DNA of 9,329 nt from Pseudomonadota bacterium (GTDB taxonomy: Bacteria > Pseudomonadota > Gammaproteobacteria > GCA-001735895): positions 1 through 9,329 of the forward strand of contig JACZQS010000063.1 of the NCBI GenBank assembly GCA_022545625.1, read 5' to 3'. Positions 1 to 6,269 of the stretch are shown piece after piece. How positions within the stretch are numbered: the first letter of the stretch is position 1; every line of letters begins with the position of its first letter. The notes under the pieces were generated by a model. It did no database searches. It was not told the DNA's origin and saw only the letters and a list, made by a program, of their open reading frames with translations. Made by a program: the position numbers and the translations under genes.

Positions 1-18
1 TTTTTTCTTCTGGCTCAT
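1..18 (-). CDS. Start of an unidentified gene running off the left edge (partial)
   Basis: On the minus strand an ATG at 18-16 is followed by codons for M-S-Q-K-K-K before the window ends. It is preceded by a good purine-rich ribosome binding site, GAGGTGG at 27-21, with about four bases between GAGGT and the ATG. Only six codons are visible, so the product cannot be named. It lies downstream of the membrane-anchored protein at 151-696 on the same strand, with a gap of about 130 bases that shows no clear terminator, so the two may be co-transcribed. The call rests only on the start codon and the ribosome binding site and could be chance. Confidence 0.4.
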
Positions 19-150
19 CCCCACCTCAAAACGATTTTTCGACCTTGACCCGGGTTATTTTGATATTAAAACTGGCACCAAGTACAGGAGAGAATAAAAG
101 TCCCCTTTGCAAATGTCCAGTTTAGCTAACCAGCGACGCCGGAGATAAAA

Positions 151-696
151 TTAACGTTTTTTCCGCCGTCTTTTCCTGGATTTACGCTTACCAGTTAGTT
201 GTTTATCGCTCGTCATTTCCATCTTTTGCCTGATTTTCTTTTTCCGGCGGGTTTCGAGGATCACGACGATGACGCCAAGCGCCAACAGACCGCCAACCGG
301 ATATAACCAGGGAGGTATTCGAAAGCGCCCGAGCGTACCCTCGATATACTCACCGGCGATGAAATTTGCGTCGTGCACCCGCAACGTGCTTATATCCCCG
401 GGATCGAGTGTTACCCTTAGCTCGGATTCGTAAGGCCCGGCGCGAAGTCTGAGGCTACGTCTGTTATCTGAATTGTGCAGGTGTAGATGTATCGAATAAT
501 AACCACTGGAGTCGGTTTTGCTGTTTCCTAGCATACTACTGCCGCTGAAGACTTGTACATTCAGATTGTCGATACCCTGCTGGTTTTCATCGAGCACGTA
601 ACCGCGAATGTTATAGCGATGATCTACCTCGTGTTCCGCCCAGGCATTAGTGATACTCAGGCATCCGGCGATCACTGCGAGTATGATTGTTTTCAT
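151..696 (-). CDS. Secreted, single-pass membrane protein with a carboxypeptidase-regulatory-like beta domain and a basic tail
   Basis: Numbered from the ATG at 696-694, the protein has 181 residues. Residues 1-20 form a signal peptide ending in AWA, followed by EHE. Residues about 28-110 look like a small beta-sandwich of the carboxypeptidase-regulatory or Ig-like kind: an RGYVLDENQQGI opening, then a TDSSGYYSIHL stretch typical of such folds. Residues about 130-149 form one hydrophobic membrane segment. Residues 150-181 are dominated by Arg and Lys and end in KSRKRRRKKR. The predicted topology is a periplasmic domain with a cytoplasmic basic tail. An in-frame TTG at 717 would add seven residues ahead of the signal peptide. 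The ATG is preferred because it begins the signal peptide cleanly and has a GAG about eight bases upstream. The function is unknown; the tail could bind phospholipid head groups, RNA or a partner protein. Confidence 0.75.
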   Translation of the reverse strand: MKTIILAVIAGCLSITNAWAEHEVDHRYNIRGYVLDENQQGIDNLNVQVFSGSSMLGNSKTDSSGYYSIHLHLHNSDNRRSLRLRAGPYESELRVTLDPGDISTLRVHDANFIAGEYIEGTLGRFRIPPWLYPVGGLLALGVIVVILETRRKKKIRQKMEMTSDKQLTGKRKSRKRRRKKR

Positions 697-734
697 TAGG
701 TGCTCGATTTCTATCAATGATTAATCAGGGTAAA

Positions 735-740
735 ATTATA
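735..740 (-). promoter_or_regulatory. Candidate -10 element for the 151-696 gene
   Basis: On the minus strand positions 740-735 read TATAAT, a perfect sigma-70 -10 hexamer about 40 bases upstream of the ATG at 696. No convincing -35 hexamer is seen 15-19 bases further upstream (around 755-764). It lies in the divergent gap between this gene and the methyltransferase. No equally clear promoter was found for the methyltransferase, only a loose TAAAAT at 794-799. Confidence 0.3.
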
Positions 741-823
741 CAGCAGAGGATGCTATTAAGAGTATTCAGGCAACTAATAATTCAAAGCTTAGTTAAAATT
801 ATCGCACCTACTACAACCAACTC

Positions 824-830
824 AGGGGGG
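824..830 (+). promoter_or_regulatory. G-rich ribosome binding site fixing the methyltransferase start
   Basis: The run AGGGGGG ends seven bases before the ATG at 838. A TTG directly before that ATG (835-837) is also in frame, but the spacing and codon favour the ATG. The seven-base G run (825-831) is unusual and could be prone to slippage or sequencing error, but it lies outside the coding region. Confidence 0.6.
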
Positions 831-837
831 GTTCTTG

Positions 838-1614
838 ATGAACCATTCGAACCAGGTGACCCAGGAATTCCTCGATTCGGCACAGTACGCAACCGCATCC
901 ATTTTGCGATACGAGGCTGTCTATGGTGAAGACTTTGTCAGCCCGGGTGGTCGTGAGATAACGATCGAGCTGGTCGGGCGAATGAAGTTGGCACCCGAGT
1001 CTCGAGTGCTCGATGTCGGTTGCGGGCTGGGTGGCAGTGCCTTTGTTATGGCGCGCGATTTTAATTTGAGGGTCGACGGGATCGACCTGTCGAAGAATAT
1101 GCTGGCGATTGCAAATGAAAAACTGGCGGCTCACGGATTATCAGAGCGGATTAATTTTAAATGGGGAGATTGTCTGGAGCTTGATCGGCCCGGATATTAC
1201 GATGCGATCTATAGTCGTGATGTGTTTTTGCATATCGAGGATAAAACGCGCTTGATCTCAGCACTCTATGCGTCACTTCGGCCAGGCGGGCAGCTGTTAT
1301 TCACCGACTATTGCTGTGGTAAAAAACCCTGGAGTGAACCCTTTTCCGCCTATGTAGACGACAGGGGATATATTCTTCACACCCTGCCCGATTATGCCGA
1401 GCTGATATCAAAAGCCGGCTTCGAACAGGTTGAATACCAGGATATAACAGACAGGTTCATCAGTATTTTGCAATCCGATCTGAACAAAATAGCAGCCCTC
1501 GACCTGGTGGATATGGACCGCGCCAATCTGGAGCAAAGTTGGCGTGACAAGGTGGTCCGAGCAAAATCAGGCGATCAACGGTGGGGAATGTTTTCCGCGG
1601 TTAAGGGGAGTTGA
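838..1614 (+). CDS. SAM-dependent phosphoethanolamine N-methyltransferase-like enzyme
   Basis: The product has 258 residues and is cytosolic. A class I methyltransferase motif I, VLDVGCGLGG, is at 57-66, with an acidic residue for the SAM ribose in GID at 81-83. By recall, the whole length follows Plasmodium falciparum phosphoethanolamine methyltransferase (about 266 residues). Shared features are the N-terminal QY pair (Y17 here, Tyr19 there), the YGEDFVSPGG segment, YSRDVFLH at 125-132 (D128 and H132, matching Asp128 and His132), TDYC at 156-159, Tyr172, Tyr178 and Tyr186, and a C-terminal Trp235 ... QRWG ... K block. In the characterised family Tyr19 and His132 form the catalytic dyad, and the enzyme converts phosphoethanolamine stepwise to phosphocholine. 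That this protein does all three methylations is inference; a related sarcosine, glycine or small-amine methyltransferase is the main alternative. It appears to be transcribed alone. Confidence 0.85.
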   Translation: MNHSNQVTQEFLDSAQYATASILRYEAVYGEDFVSPGGREITIELVGRMKLAPESRVLDVGCGLGGSAFVMARDFNLRVDGIDLSKNMLAIANEKLAAHGLSERINFKWGDCLELDRPGYYDAIYSRDVFLHIEDKTRLISALYASLRPGGQLLFTDYCCGKKPWSEPFSAYVDDRGYILHTLPDYAELISKAGFEQVEYQDITDRFISILQSDLNKIAALDLVDMDRANLEQSWRDKVVRAKSGDQRWGMFSAVKGS

Positions 1615-1637
1615 TTTCGGAGGCAGGAGTGACAACC

Positions 1638-1718
1638 ATGGTTAGCAATCATGATTATGCCGCAGTAGTACAGCAAATTCATATATTTCACTCCACACAT
1701 AACTATGTGACACTATAA
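1638..1718 (+). CDS. Possible 26-residue small ORF
   Basis: An ATG at 1638 opens a 26-codon frame beginning MVSNHDYAAVVQQ and ending with TAA at 1716-1718. AGGAG at 1625-1629 lies eight bases upstream, a well-placed ribosome binding site. The frame starts 24 bases after the methyltransferase stop, so it could be translated from the same message. Against it, the peptide is short with no recognisable motif, and its 3' end coincides with the inverted repeat and -10 element at 1696-1719, which argues that the region is mainly regulatory. A remnant of a longer gene is also possible. Confidence 0.2.
   Translation: MVSNHDYAAVVQQIHIFHSTHNYVTL
1696..1709. promoter_or_regulatory. Inverted repeat, candidate operator
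   Basis: CACATA-AC-TATGTG is a perfect 6-bp inverted repeat around a two-base centre. It ends four bases before the TATAAT at 1714-1719, so a protein bound here would sit in the spacer and -35 zone of that promoter. The right half continues as TGTGA, like half of a CRP site, but no matching TCACA follows at the right distance, so CRP is not claimed. Confidence 0.35.
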
Positions 1719-1719
1719 T
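1714..1719 (+). promoter_or_regulatory. Consensus -10 element upstream of the 1773-2282 gene
   Basis: TATAAT is a perfect sigma-70 -10 hexamer in an AT-rich stretch. Transcription from it would begin near 1725, giving a leader of about 48 bases. The hexamer 17 bases upstream (1691-1696, CTCCAC) does not resemble TTGACA, so the promoter may need an activator; the adjacent inverted repeat at 1696-1709 is the obvious candidate site. Confidence 0.45.
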
Positions 1720-1772
1720 CATATTTTATACAAATAACTCGATAAAATAGGGAAGCAAACAAGGGCAGGGTG

Positions 1773-2282
1773 ATGGCAACCAAATTCCACGATATCTCGA
1801 AATACTACGCGGCTAACATATCTGAAAATCTACTAACCGTGGGCAAGATTGTCTATCACGAGGATCGTTATATTTTTGCCAGGGATGACGTGCAGGGCCC
1901 GTTTAACCTGGTTGCCGACCTGGAAGAAGACGTGACCCGCATGGTTCATGTAATCGGTGAAATTCATCCTCGCGACGCGCTCGATAGTATCTCCAAATTC
2001 GATGTCAGTTCATGCCTGTTCCTGGCAGAAAATGTACAGTTCAATGAAATCGAAGTACGGTCCATACATAAAGGCATGGGAACGTCTATCTATGCAAAAG
2101 AGGAATGCCCATTGATTCTGTGGAATCCGAATTATTTAGACGACAACTATTTTGATGTGATCGATATTCAGCAGGTATTTACCGATATGAGATTGAAAAA
2201 AAGTTTTATTGGAATTATTTCGGAAAGCCTGCGCGAACTGGAATTATTTCCGCCGCTGCTAAATTTTAAAAAAGTAGAGTAA
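1773..2282 (+). CDS. Unrecognised soluble 169-residue protein
   Basis: I do not recognise this protein. The ATG at 1773 is preferred over the adjacent in-frame GTG at 1770 because AAGG at 1761-1764 gives eight-base spacing. It has no signal peptide and no membrane segment, so it should be cytosolic. It is acidic overall, with only two cysteines (C81 and C112). Residues about 22-95 alternate hydrophobic and polar positions in a beta-rich way: VGKIVYHEDRYIFARDD, then NLVADLEEDVTRMVHVIGEI, then SSCLFLAENVQF. This recalls a small beta-barrel such as an OB fold, but that is a guess from pattern only. Residues about 130-158 look helical. It is flanked upstream by a promoter-like region and downstream by the convergent SDR gene, so it is probably a single-gene unit. 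The frame is uninterrupted and base composition resembles its neighbours, supporting a real gene. Confidence 0.75.
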   Translation: MATKFHDISKYYAANISENLLTVGKIVYHEDRYIFARDDVQGPFNLVADLEEDVTRMVHVIGEIHPRDALDSISKFDVSSCLFLAENVQFNEIEVRSIHKGMGTSIYAKEECPLILWNPNYLDDNYFDVIDIQQVFTDMRLKKSFIGIISESLRELELFPPLLNFKKVE

Positions 2283-2374
2283 TCGCAAAAAAGATTTATC
2301 GCCTCAAGGTTTTGAATTGATTTCTTACGATGTCGTCGAGCCTGATCCCCTGTACGAGTTTTCCGGTGATGACC

Positions 2375-3133
2375 CTAACCCCGGCCTACCAATGGCATTT
2401 TGGTTGCCATGATTGTCATGAACTGTACGTTGGTTTCCAGAGGCAGGTTCGCCATATGCAATATCGCGTCGGCGACCTGTCCCACGTCCATTCGCGGTTC
2501 TGGCATCATTTCACCACTGGCCTGCTGCACACCCTTAAGCATCGGCAGGGTCATATCGGTGTCGGCGTTGCCAATATCGATTTGACCGCAGGCAATATTG
2601 TGTTTTCGACCATCGAGCGAAATAGACTTGGTGAGCCCGGTGATCGCATGTTTTGTAGCCGTATAGGGTGCCGAGTGGGGGCGTGGTGAATGCGCCGAAA
2701 TAGAACCGTTATTTATAATCCGGCCACCTTGGGGTGATTGGGATTTCATCATCTTAATCGCCTGCTGGGCGCAAAGAAAGGCACCGGTAAGGTTGGCGTT
2801 TACCACTGCCTGCCATTGATCGAAGCTCAGGTCTTCCATCGGAATCGCCGGGGCTGCACAACCTGCATTATTGAATAGCAGATCGAGCCTGCCATAAGTT
2901 TCCCGAATCTTGTCAAACAGGGTTTTGACAGAATCAGGATCGCTGACGTCAGCGCTGACACAAAGAAATCTATCCGTCTCGACCCCGGCCTCGGCTGCTA
3001 CCTTGTTTAACAATTCAAGCCGACGTCCGGCAAGCACCAGGGAATAATTATGTTCGAGTAAATGCAGAGCCGTGGCTTTGCCGATGCCAGTGCCAGCTCC
3101 GGTTACCAATGCCACCTTGTTTTCCTGTTTCAT
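2375..3133 (-). CDS. Classical SDR family NAD(P)-dependent oxidoreductase
   Basis: The 252-residue length is typical of a classical short-chain dehydrogenase/reductase. The Rossmann nucleotide motif TGAGTGIG is at 11-18 and the structural NNAG at 88-91. The catalytic tetrad is complete: N114, S144, Y157 and K161 (in YTATK). Two arginines after the second strand (LAGRR, R37 and R38) favour NADPH over NADH. The C-terminal part has an IACGQIDIGNADTDMT segment and ends TKMPLVGRG, features I associate with a proteobacterial SDR subgroup of unassigned substrate. It should reduce or oxidise a carbonyl/alcohol in the cytosol, but the substrate cannot be told from sequence. The ATG at 3133-3131 has AAGG five bases upstream. 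It diverges from polB and converges with the gene ending at 2282; the 92-base gap there shows no convincing terminator. Confidence 0.92.
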   Translation of the reverse strand: MKQENKVALVTGAGTGIGKATALHLLEHNYSLVLAGRRLELLNKVAAEAGVETDRFLCVSADVSDPDSVKTLFDKIRETYGRLDLLFNNAGCAAPAIPMEDLSFDQWQAVVNANLTGAFLCAQQAIKMMKSQSPQGGRIINNGSISAHSPRPHSAPYTATKHAITGLTKSISLDGRKHNIACGQIDIGNADTDMTLPMLKGVQQASGEMMPEPRMDVGQVADAILHMANLPLETNVQFMTIMATKMPLVGRG

Positions 3134-3174
3134 AGTTGCCTTTAGTCTGTCCCTGTGGTGTTATTTCGAAGTAA

Positions 3175-3206
3175 TTGAAACACTTAAAATAGGGTTATTT
3201 TATAGT
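3175..3206 (+). promoter_or_regulatory. Weak candidate sigma-70 promoter for polB
   Basis: TTGAAA at 3175-3180 resembles a -35 element. With a 17-base spacer the -10 would be TTTTAT at 3198-3203; the better-looking TATAGT at 3201-3206 is 20 bases away. Neither pairing is ideal. No CTG-N10-CAG LexA operator of the kind that controls E. coli polB is present between the SDR start and the polB start. Confidence 0.25.
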
Positions 3207-3243
3207 GCTACCGATTGTATACCTCTCCGTTCGATCAAGGAAT

Positions 3244-3272
3244 ATTTGCCCGATAGTGGATATCGGGTAAAT
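3244..3272 (+). promoter_or_regulatory. Stem-loop in the polB leader
   Basis: Positions 3244-3255 (ATTTGCCCGATA) pair with 3261-3272 (TATCGGGTAAAT) around a five-base loop GTGGA: 12 pairs, one of them a G-U wobble. The hairpin ends 23 bases before the chosen ATG of polB. No T-run follows, so it is not a standard intrinsic terminator. It could be a protein-binding operator or an RNA structure affecting access to the poorly defined polB ribosome binding site. Confidence 0.5.
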
Positions 3273-3295
3273 GCAGCGTAAGGTTGGTTGAGTCG

Positions 3296-5650
3296 ATGAT
3301 TCCCGGTTTTTTATTGACCCGACACTGGCAGGATACCGCCGACGGGGTTCGGCTCGAATTCTGGCTCAGTACCGCTAGCGGACCTCTACAGGTTTTCCTG
3401 CATGGGCAACGGCCAATTTTCTTTATTCGTCAGTCTGATGCCTCCCGGGTAGCGCAGTTAATGCACGACTGGGACGGGATATCGATTGAGCCACTGGAGT
3501 TGAAAACATTTAATTTCGACGCGGTAAGCGGTGTCTATTTCGACTCACAGCGACAGCTTTACAGGGCGCGGGACTTGCTGGCACAACAGCAGATACCCTG
3601 TTTCGAGTCGGATATTCGGCCGACCGAGCGTTTCCTCAACGAGCGTTTTATCACCGCTGCGATCAATGTCGAAGCCGAGTACTCGAATCGGGCAATTGAG
3701 AATGTAGGCCTGAAACCGGGTGAGTACACACCGGGTTTTACGGTGATGTCGATCGATATTGAAACCGATTACAAGGACGATGCATTGTTTTCGATCGCGT
3801 TTGTGTCACAGCGGGTCAAAAAAACCCTGATCATCGGCGAGGGAGAAGACAGCGATCGTATCCAGTATGTTGCCGATGAAGCTAATCTGCTGGAGTGTTG
3901 GATGGACTGGGTGGAGAAGGTCGACCCGGATATTTTAATTGGCTGGAACCTGGTCAATTTTGACTTGCGGCTGTTGCAGAAAAAATCACAGGTGCTGAAC
4001 ATACCACTGAGGATCGGTCGTGCCAGGGCCATACCCGCCTGGCGAAAAGCGCAAACCGATGCCGAGCATTATTTTATTTCCATTCCCGGGCGCGTGGTGT
4101 TGGACGGTATCGACACCCTCAAGAGCGCTACCTATAACTTCGCCAGTTTTGCCCTGGATTCGGTTGGCCAGGAACTATTAGGTCGCGGTAAGCTGATTCA
4201 GGATGAAGAAAAACTCGACCCGCTGTTCAAGCCTAAGGAAATACGGCGTCAGTTTCATCAGGACAAGGCTGCACTCGCTGCTTATAACCTCGAGGACTGC
4301 CAACTGGTGTGGGATATTTTCGAAAAAGCGGACCTGATCAATTTCTCCATCGAACGCGCACGACTCACCGGCCTGGAAATGGACAGGGTAGGTGGTTCGG
4401 TCGCCGCATTCGACAATCTCTATTTACCACGCCTGCACCGTAAGGGGTTTATCGCGCCCAATATCGGCGACTACCAGGGCGAGCTGAGTGCGCCGGGCGG
4501 CTACGTGATGGATTCAAAGCCCGGTTTGCATAATAGCGTGCTGCTGCTCGATTATAAAAGCCTGTATCCGAGCATCATCCGCACCTTTAAGGTCGACCCT
4601 TACGCACGAATAGCCGCAAAGCAGGCGGCAGCGGACGATATTGTGGCAGGCTTCGACGGAGCAAGCTTCAGTAAAAGCGAAAATATTCTGCCCGAAATTA
4701 TCGCCGGATTGTGGCAGGCGCGAGACCAGGCGAAAGCGGATAATAACGCCGCGCTTTCGCAGGCGATCAAAATCATCATGAATTCGTTTTACGGGGTGCT
4801 TGGAACTCCCGGGTGCCGCATGCACGACTCGCGCCTGACCAGCTCGATTACCAAACGCAGCCACGAAATAATTTTGAAAACCGTCGAAATAATCGAAGCC
4901 GAGGGTTATGAGGTTATTTATGGTGATACTGACTCGGTCTTTGTTTCCTTGCAACAGGCTGCGGATAACCAAACCGCGCAGTCTATTGGGCGCAGGCTGG
5001 TAGACTTGATCAATGTGTACTGGTCGCATCATTTGCAACAGCAATACGGCATTCAGTCATACCTGGAAATGGAACTTGAGACTCATTTTAGTCAATTCTT
5101 TATGCCCACTGTACGGGGTTCGGACCAGGGCAGTAAAAAGCGCTACGCGGGCCTGATCGACGACGGACAGGGCAATAGAACTATCCATTACAAGGGACTG
5201 GAAACGGTGAGATCCGACTGGACTGAACTGGCACGTCTGTTTCAGCAAAACCTGTATCAATTAGTATTCGATGGCAAGGAGTACCAGGAATATGTTCGGC
5301 AGACAGTAGACAATTTGCGTGCCGGAAATTTCGACAGTGCGCTGGTTTATCGAAAACGCCTGCGCAAAAGGCTCTCGGAATATGTCAGGAATATCCCGCC
5401 TCATGCCCAGGCGGCTATCAAGGCCGAGGCGATGTTCAAACAAAACGCCAAACCCTCGCGATATAGCAACAGGAGCTGGATAGAGTATGTGATCACCTTA
5501 TCCGGAGCCGAAACCCTGGAGTGCCAGCACTCAAAACTTGATTATGATCACTATATCGAAAAGCAACTGACCCCGATCGCCGATACCATACTGAATGCGA
5601 TCGGTAGCTCGATGGAAGCGGTTACCGGGCAACAGCGGGATTTATTTTGA
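3296..5650 (+). CDS. polB: DNA polymerase II (family B)
   Basis: With the ATG at 3296 the protein has 784 residues, almost equal to E. coli Pol II (783), and it aligns from the N-terminal GFLLTRHW to the last residue. The 3'-5' exonuclease is intact: Exo I D154 and E156 (SIDIET), Exo II N218 to D223, Exo III Y330 to D334. The polymerase palm and fingers are intact: motif A DYKSLYPS at 419-426, motif B KIIMNSFYG at 492-500, motif C YGDTDS with D544 and D546, then KKRYAG at 614-619. The C-terminus QRDLF matches the beta-clamp-binding peptide. Pol II is a proofreading polymerase used in replication restart and translesion synthesis. An in-frame TTG at 3284 is the other possible start; neither has a strong ribosome binding site (GTAAGG at 3278-3283 is 12 bases from the ATG), and homology favours the ATG. 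Confidence 0.96.
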   Translation: MIPGFLLTRHWQDTADGVRLEFWLSTASGPLQVFLHGQRPIFFIRQSDASRVAQLMHDWDGISIEPLELKTFNFDAVSGVYFDSQRQLYRARDLLAQQQIPCFESDIRPTERFLNERFITAAINVEAEYSNRAIENVGLKPGEYTPGFTVMSIDIETDYKDDALFSIAFVSQRVKKTLIIGEGEDSDRIQYVADEANLLECWMDWVEKVDPDILIGWNLVNFDLRLLQKKSQVLNIPLRIGRARAIPAWRKAQTDAEHYFISIPGRVVLDGIDTLKSATYNFASFALDSVGQELLGRGKLIQDEEKLDPLFKPKEIRRQFHQDKAALAAYNLEDCQLVWDIFEKADLINFSIERARLTGLEMDRVGGSVAAFDNLYLPRLHRKGFIAPNIGDYQGELSAPGGYVMDSKPGLHNSVLLLDYKSLYPSIIRTFKVDPYARIAAKQAAADDIVAGFDGASFSKSENILPEIIAGLWQARDQAKADNNAALSQAIKIIMNSFYGVLGTPGCRMHDSRLTSSITKRSHEIILKTVEIIEAEGYEVIYGDTDSVFVSLQQAADNQTAQSIGRRLVDLINVYWSHHLQQQYGIQSYLEMELETHFSQFFMPTVRGSDQGSKKRYAGLIDDGQGNRTIHYKGLETVRSDWTELARLFQQNLYQLVFDGKEYQEYVRQTVDNLRAGNFDSALVYRKRLRKRLSEYVRNIPPHAQAAIKAEAMFKQNAKPSRYSNRSWIEYVITLSGAETLECQHSKLDYDHYIEKQLTPIADTILNAIGSSMEAVTGQQRDLF

Positions 5651-5678
5651 ATTAAACGCTAAGGGTTCGGTAGGCAAA

Positions 5679-5716
5679 CTATAACCCGGCAGCCAGTAGG
5701 CTAGCCGGGTTTATAG
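5679..5716. terminator. Long hairpin between convergent genes, probable bidirectional terminator
   Basis: CTATAACCCGGCAGCC at 5679-5694 pairs with 5699-5716 around the loop AGTA, interrupted only by a bulged A (5703) and a bulged T (5712). The GC core CCCGGC/GCCGGG is flanked by A/T pairs on both sides, giving short T-rich exits in both directions rather than a long T-run. It lies 29 bases after the polB stop and 16 bases beyond the stop of the opposite-strand cytochrome gene, as expected for a shared terminator. Confidence 0.65.
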
Positions 5717-5731
5717 AGGGTCGAAATTAAT

Positions 5732-6256
5732 TTAATCGCTGTTGTAAACCATATCGCCGCCAGGTGCTGCTGTATGGCAGGAAATACATCCTTTCGGTTT
5801 GCCTTTTGCTATCATGCCAGCCAGCTTCATTCCGGCTGGATTTGTATCCAGGCTTCCATCGGCCTTGTATTTTACCCAGAACCAGTCTTTGTTGTCAGGA
5901 TCATAACCGGGCCGTTTAAGCATCACCGTAACCGCTTTCAGGTATTTTTCTGGATCGTTGGCAACTGCGCTCTTGCTAACTCCGGGGCCACCGTAGTTAC
6001 GTTTGATAATAATGCGGTGCAGCTTGCCATCAATATTAATCGGGCCATCAAGGGCGTCGAGAATCGCTCCGTGTGGATGTTGACCGGTATAGGGAACCGA
6101 CATGATGCTGCCTTTCCCGGCCAACGATTCGTTCACCATCGATGTCCAGAGGTCTTTCGCGTACTTAACGTCCGCCTCTCCGCCAAATGGTGCCGCATTG
6201 ACGGTACCGACAGCCAATAGCAGGGCCCCAAAATATATCATTTTCATTGTTTTCAT
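5732..6256 (-). CDS. Exported single-heme c-type cytochrome, P460/c'-beta-like
   Basis: The 174-residue precursor has a signal peptide at 1-21 (cleavage after VNA) and a single heme c motif CISCH at 157-161, only 13 residues from the C-terminus. A C-terminal heme site after a beta-rich domain, with IIIKRNYGG at 82-90, a VTVMLKRPGYDPDNKDWFWVKY block and a GGDMVY ending after the heme, fits the cytochrome P460/cytochrome c'-beta superfamily rather than an all-helical cytochrome c'. Known members include hydroxylamine-oxidising P460 enzymes and NO-binding proteins. K85 is one candidate for the heme-crosslinking lysine of true P460s, but I cannot verify the alignment. It should work in the periplasm and needs the cytochrome c maturation system. 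The start is supported by AGAGGA at 6269-6264, seven bases upstream. It is the last gene of the minus-strand series and follows the propeller gene by 11 bases. Confidence 0.85.
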   Translation of the reverse strand: MKTMKMIYFGALLLAVGTVNAAPFGGEADVKYAKDLWTSMVNESLAGKGSIMSVPYTGQHPHGAILDALDGPINIDGKLHRIIIKRNYGGPGVSKSAVANDPEKYLKAVTVMLKRPGYDPDNKDWFWVKYKADGSLDTNPAGMKLAGMIAKGKPKGCISCHTAAPGGDMVYNSD

Positions 6257-6263
6257 TTATATT

Positions 6264-6269
6264 TCCTCT
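6264..6269 (-). promoter_or_regulatory. Cytochrome ribosome binding site overlapping the propeller stop codon
   Basis: On the minus strand AGAGGA at 6269-6264 is a strong Shine-Dalgarno sequence whose first bases are shared with the TAG stop (6270-6268) of the upstream propeller gene. The ATG follows after seven bases. This arrangement is typical of translational coupling, so the two proteins are likely made in linked amounts. Confidence 0.65.

Noticed and set aside
106..113. TTTGCAAA palindrome as a terminator after the 151-696 gene
   Set aside because: Only 8 bp with no loop and no extension; the nearby GGAC copies are in direct, not inverted, orientation.
811..1134. 107-residue minus-strand frame opposite the methyltransferase start
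   Set aside because: It overlaps the strongly supported methyltransferase, has no ribosome binding site of note and resembles no known protein.
1706..1725. TGTGA half-site suggesting a CRP operator
   Set aside because: The matching TCACA half is missing at the N6 spacing; only the CACATA/TATGTG inverted repeat is supported.
2283..2374. Terminator between the convergent genes ending at 2282 and 2375
   Set aside because: Only a 4-bp TCAA/TTGA match was found, too weak to call a hairpin terminator.
2330..2689. 119-residue plus-strand frame overlapping the 3' end of the SDR gene
   Set aside because: It is mostly antisense to conserved SDR sequence; its His- and Cys-rich look is a by-product of the opposite frame.
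3072..3281. 69-residue plus-strand frame ahead of polB
   Set aside because: It begins inside the SDR gene on the opposite strand and has no good start. It crosses the polB promoter and leader, so a leader peptide is unlikely.
4514..5044. 176-residue minus-strand frame inside polB
   Set aside because: It lies wholly within the conserved palm and fingers region of polB, has no recognisable domain, and is a reverse-frame shadow.
5774..6220. 148-residue plus-strand frame opposite the cytochrome gene
   Set aside because: It is antisense to a gene with a clear signal peptide and heme motif, and its translation shows no family features.
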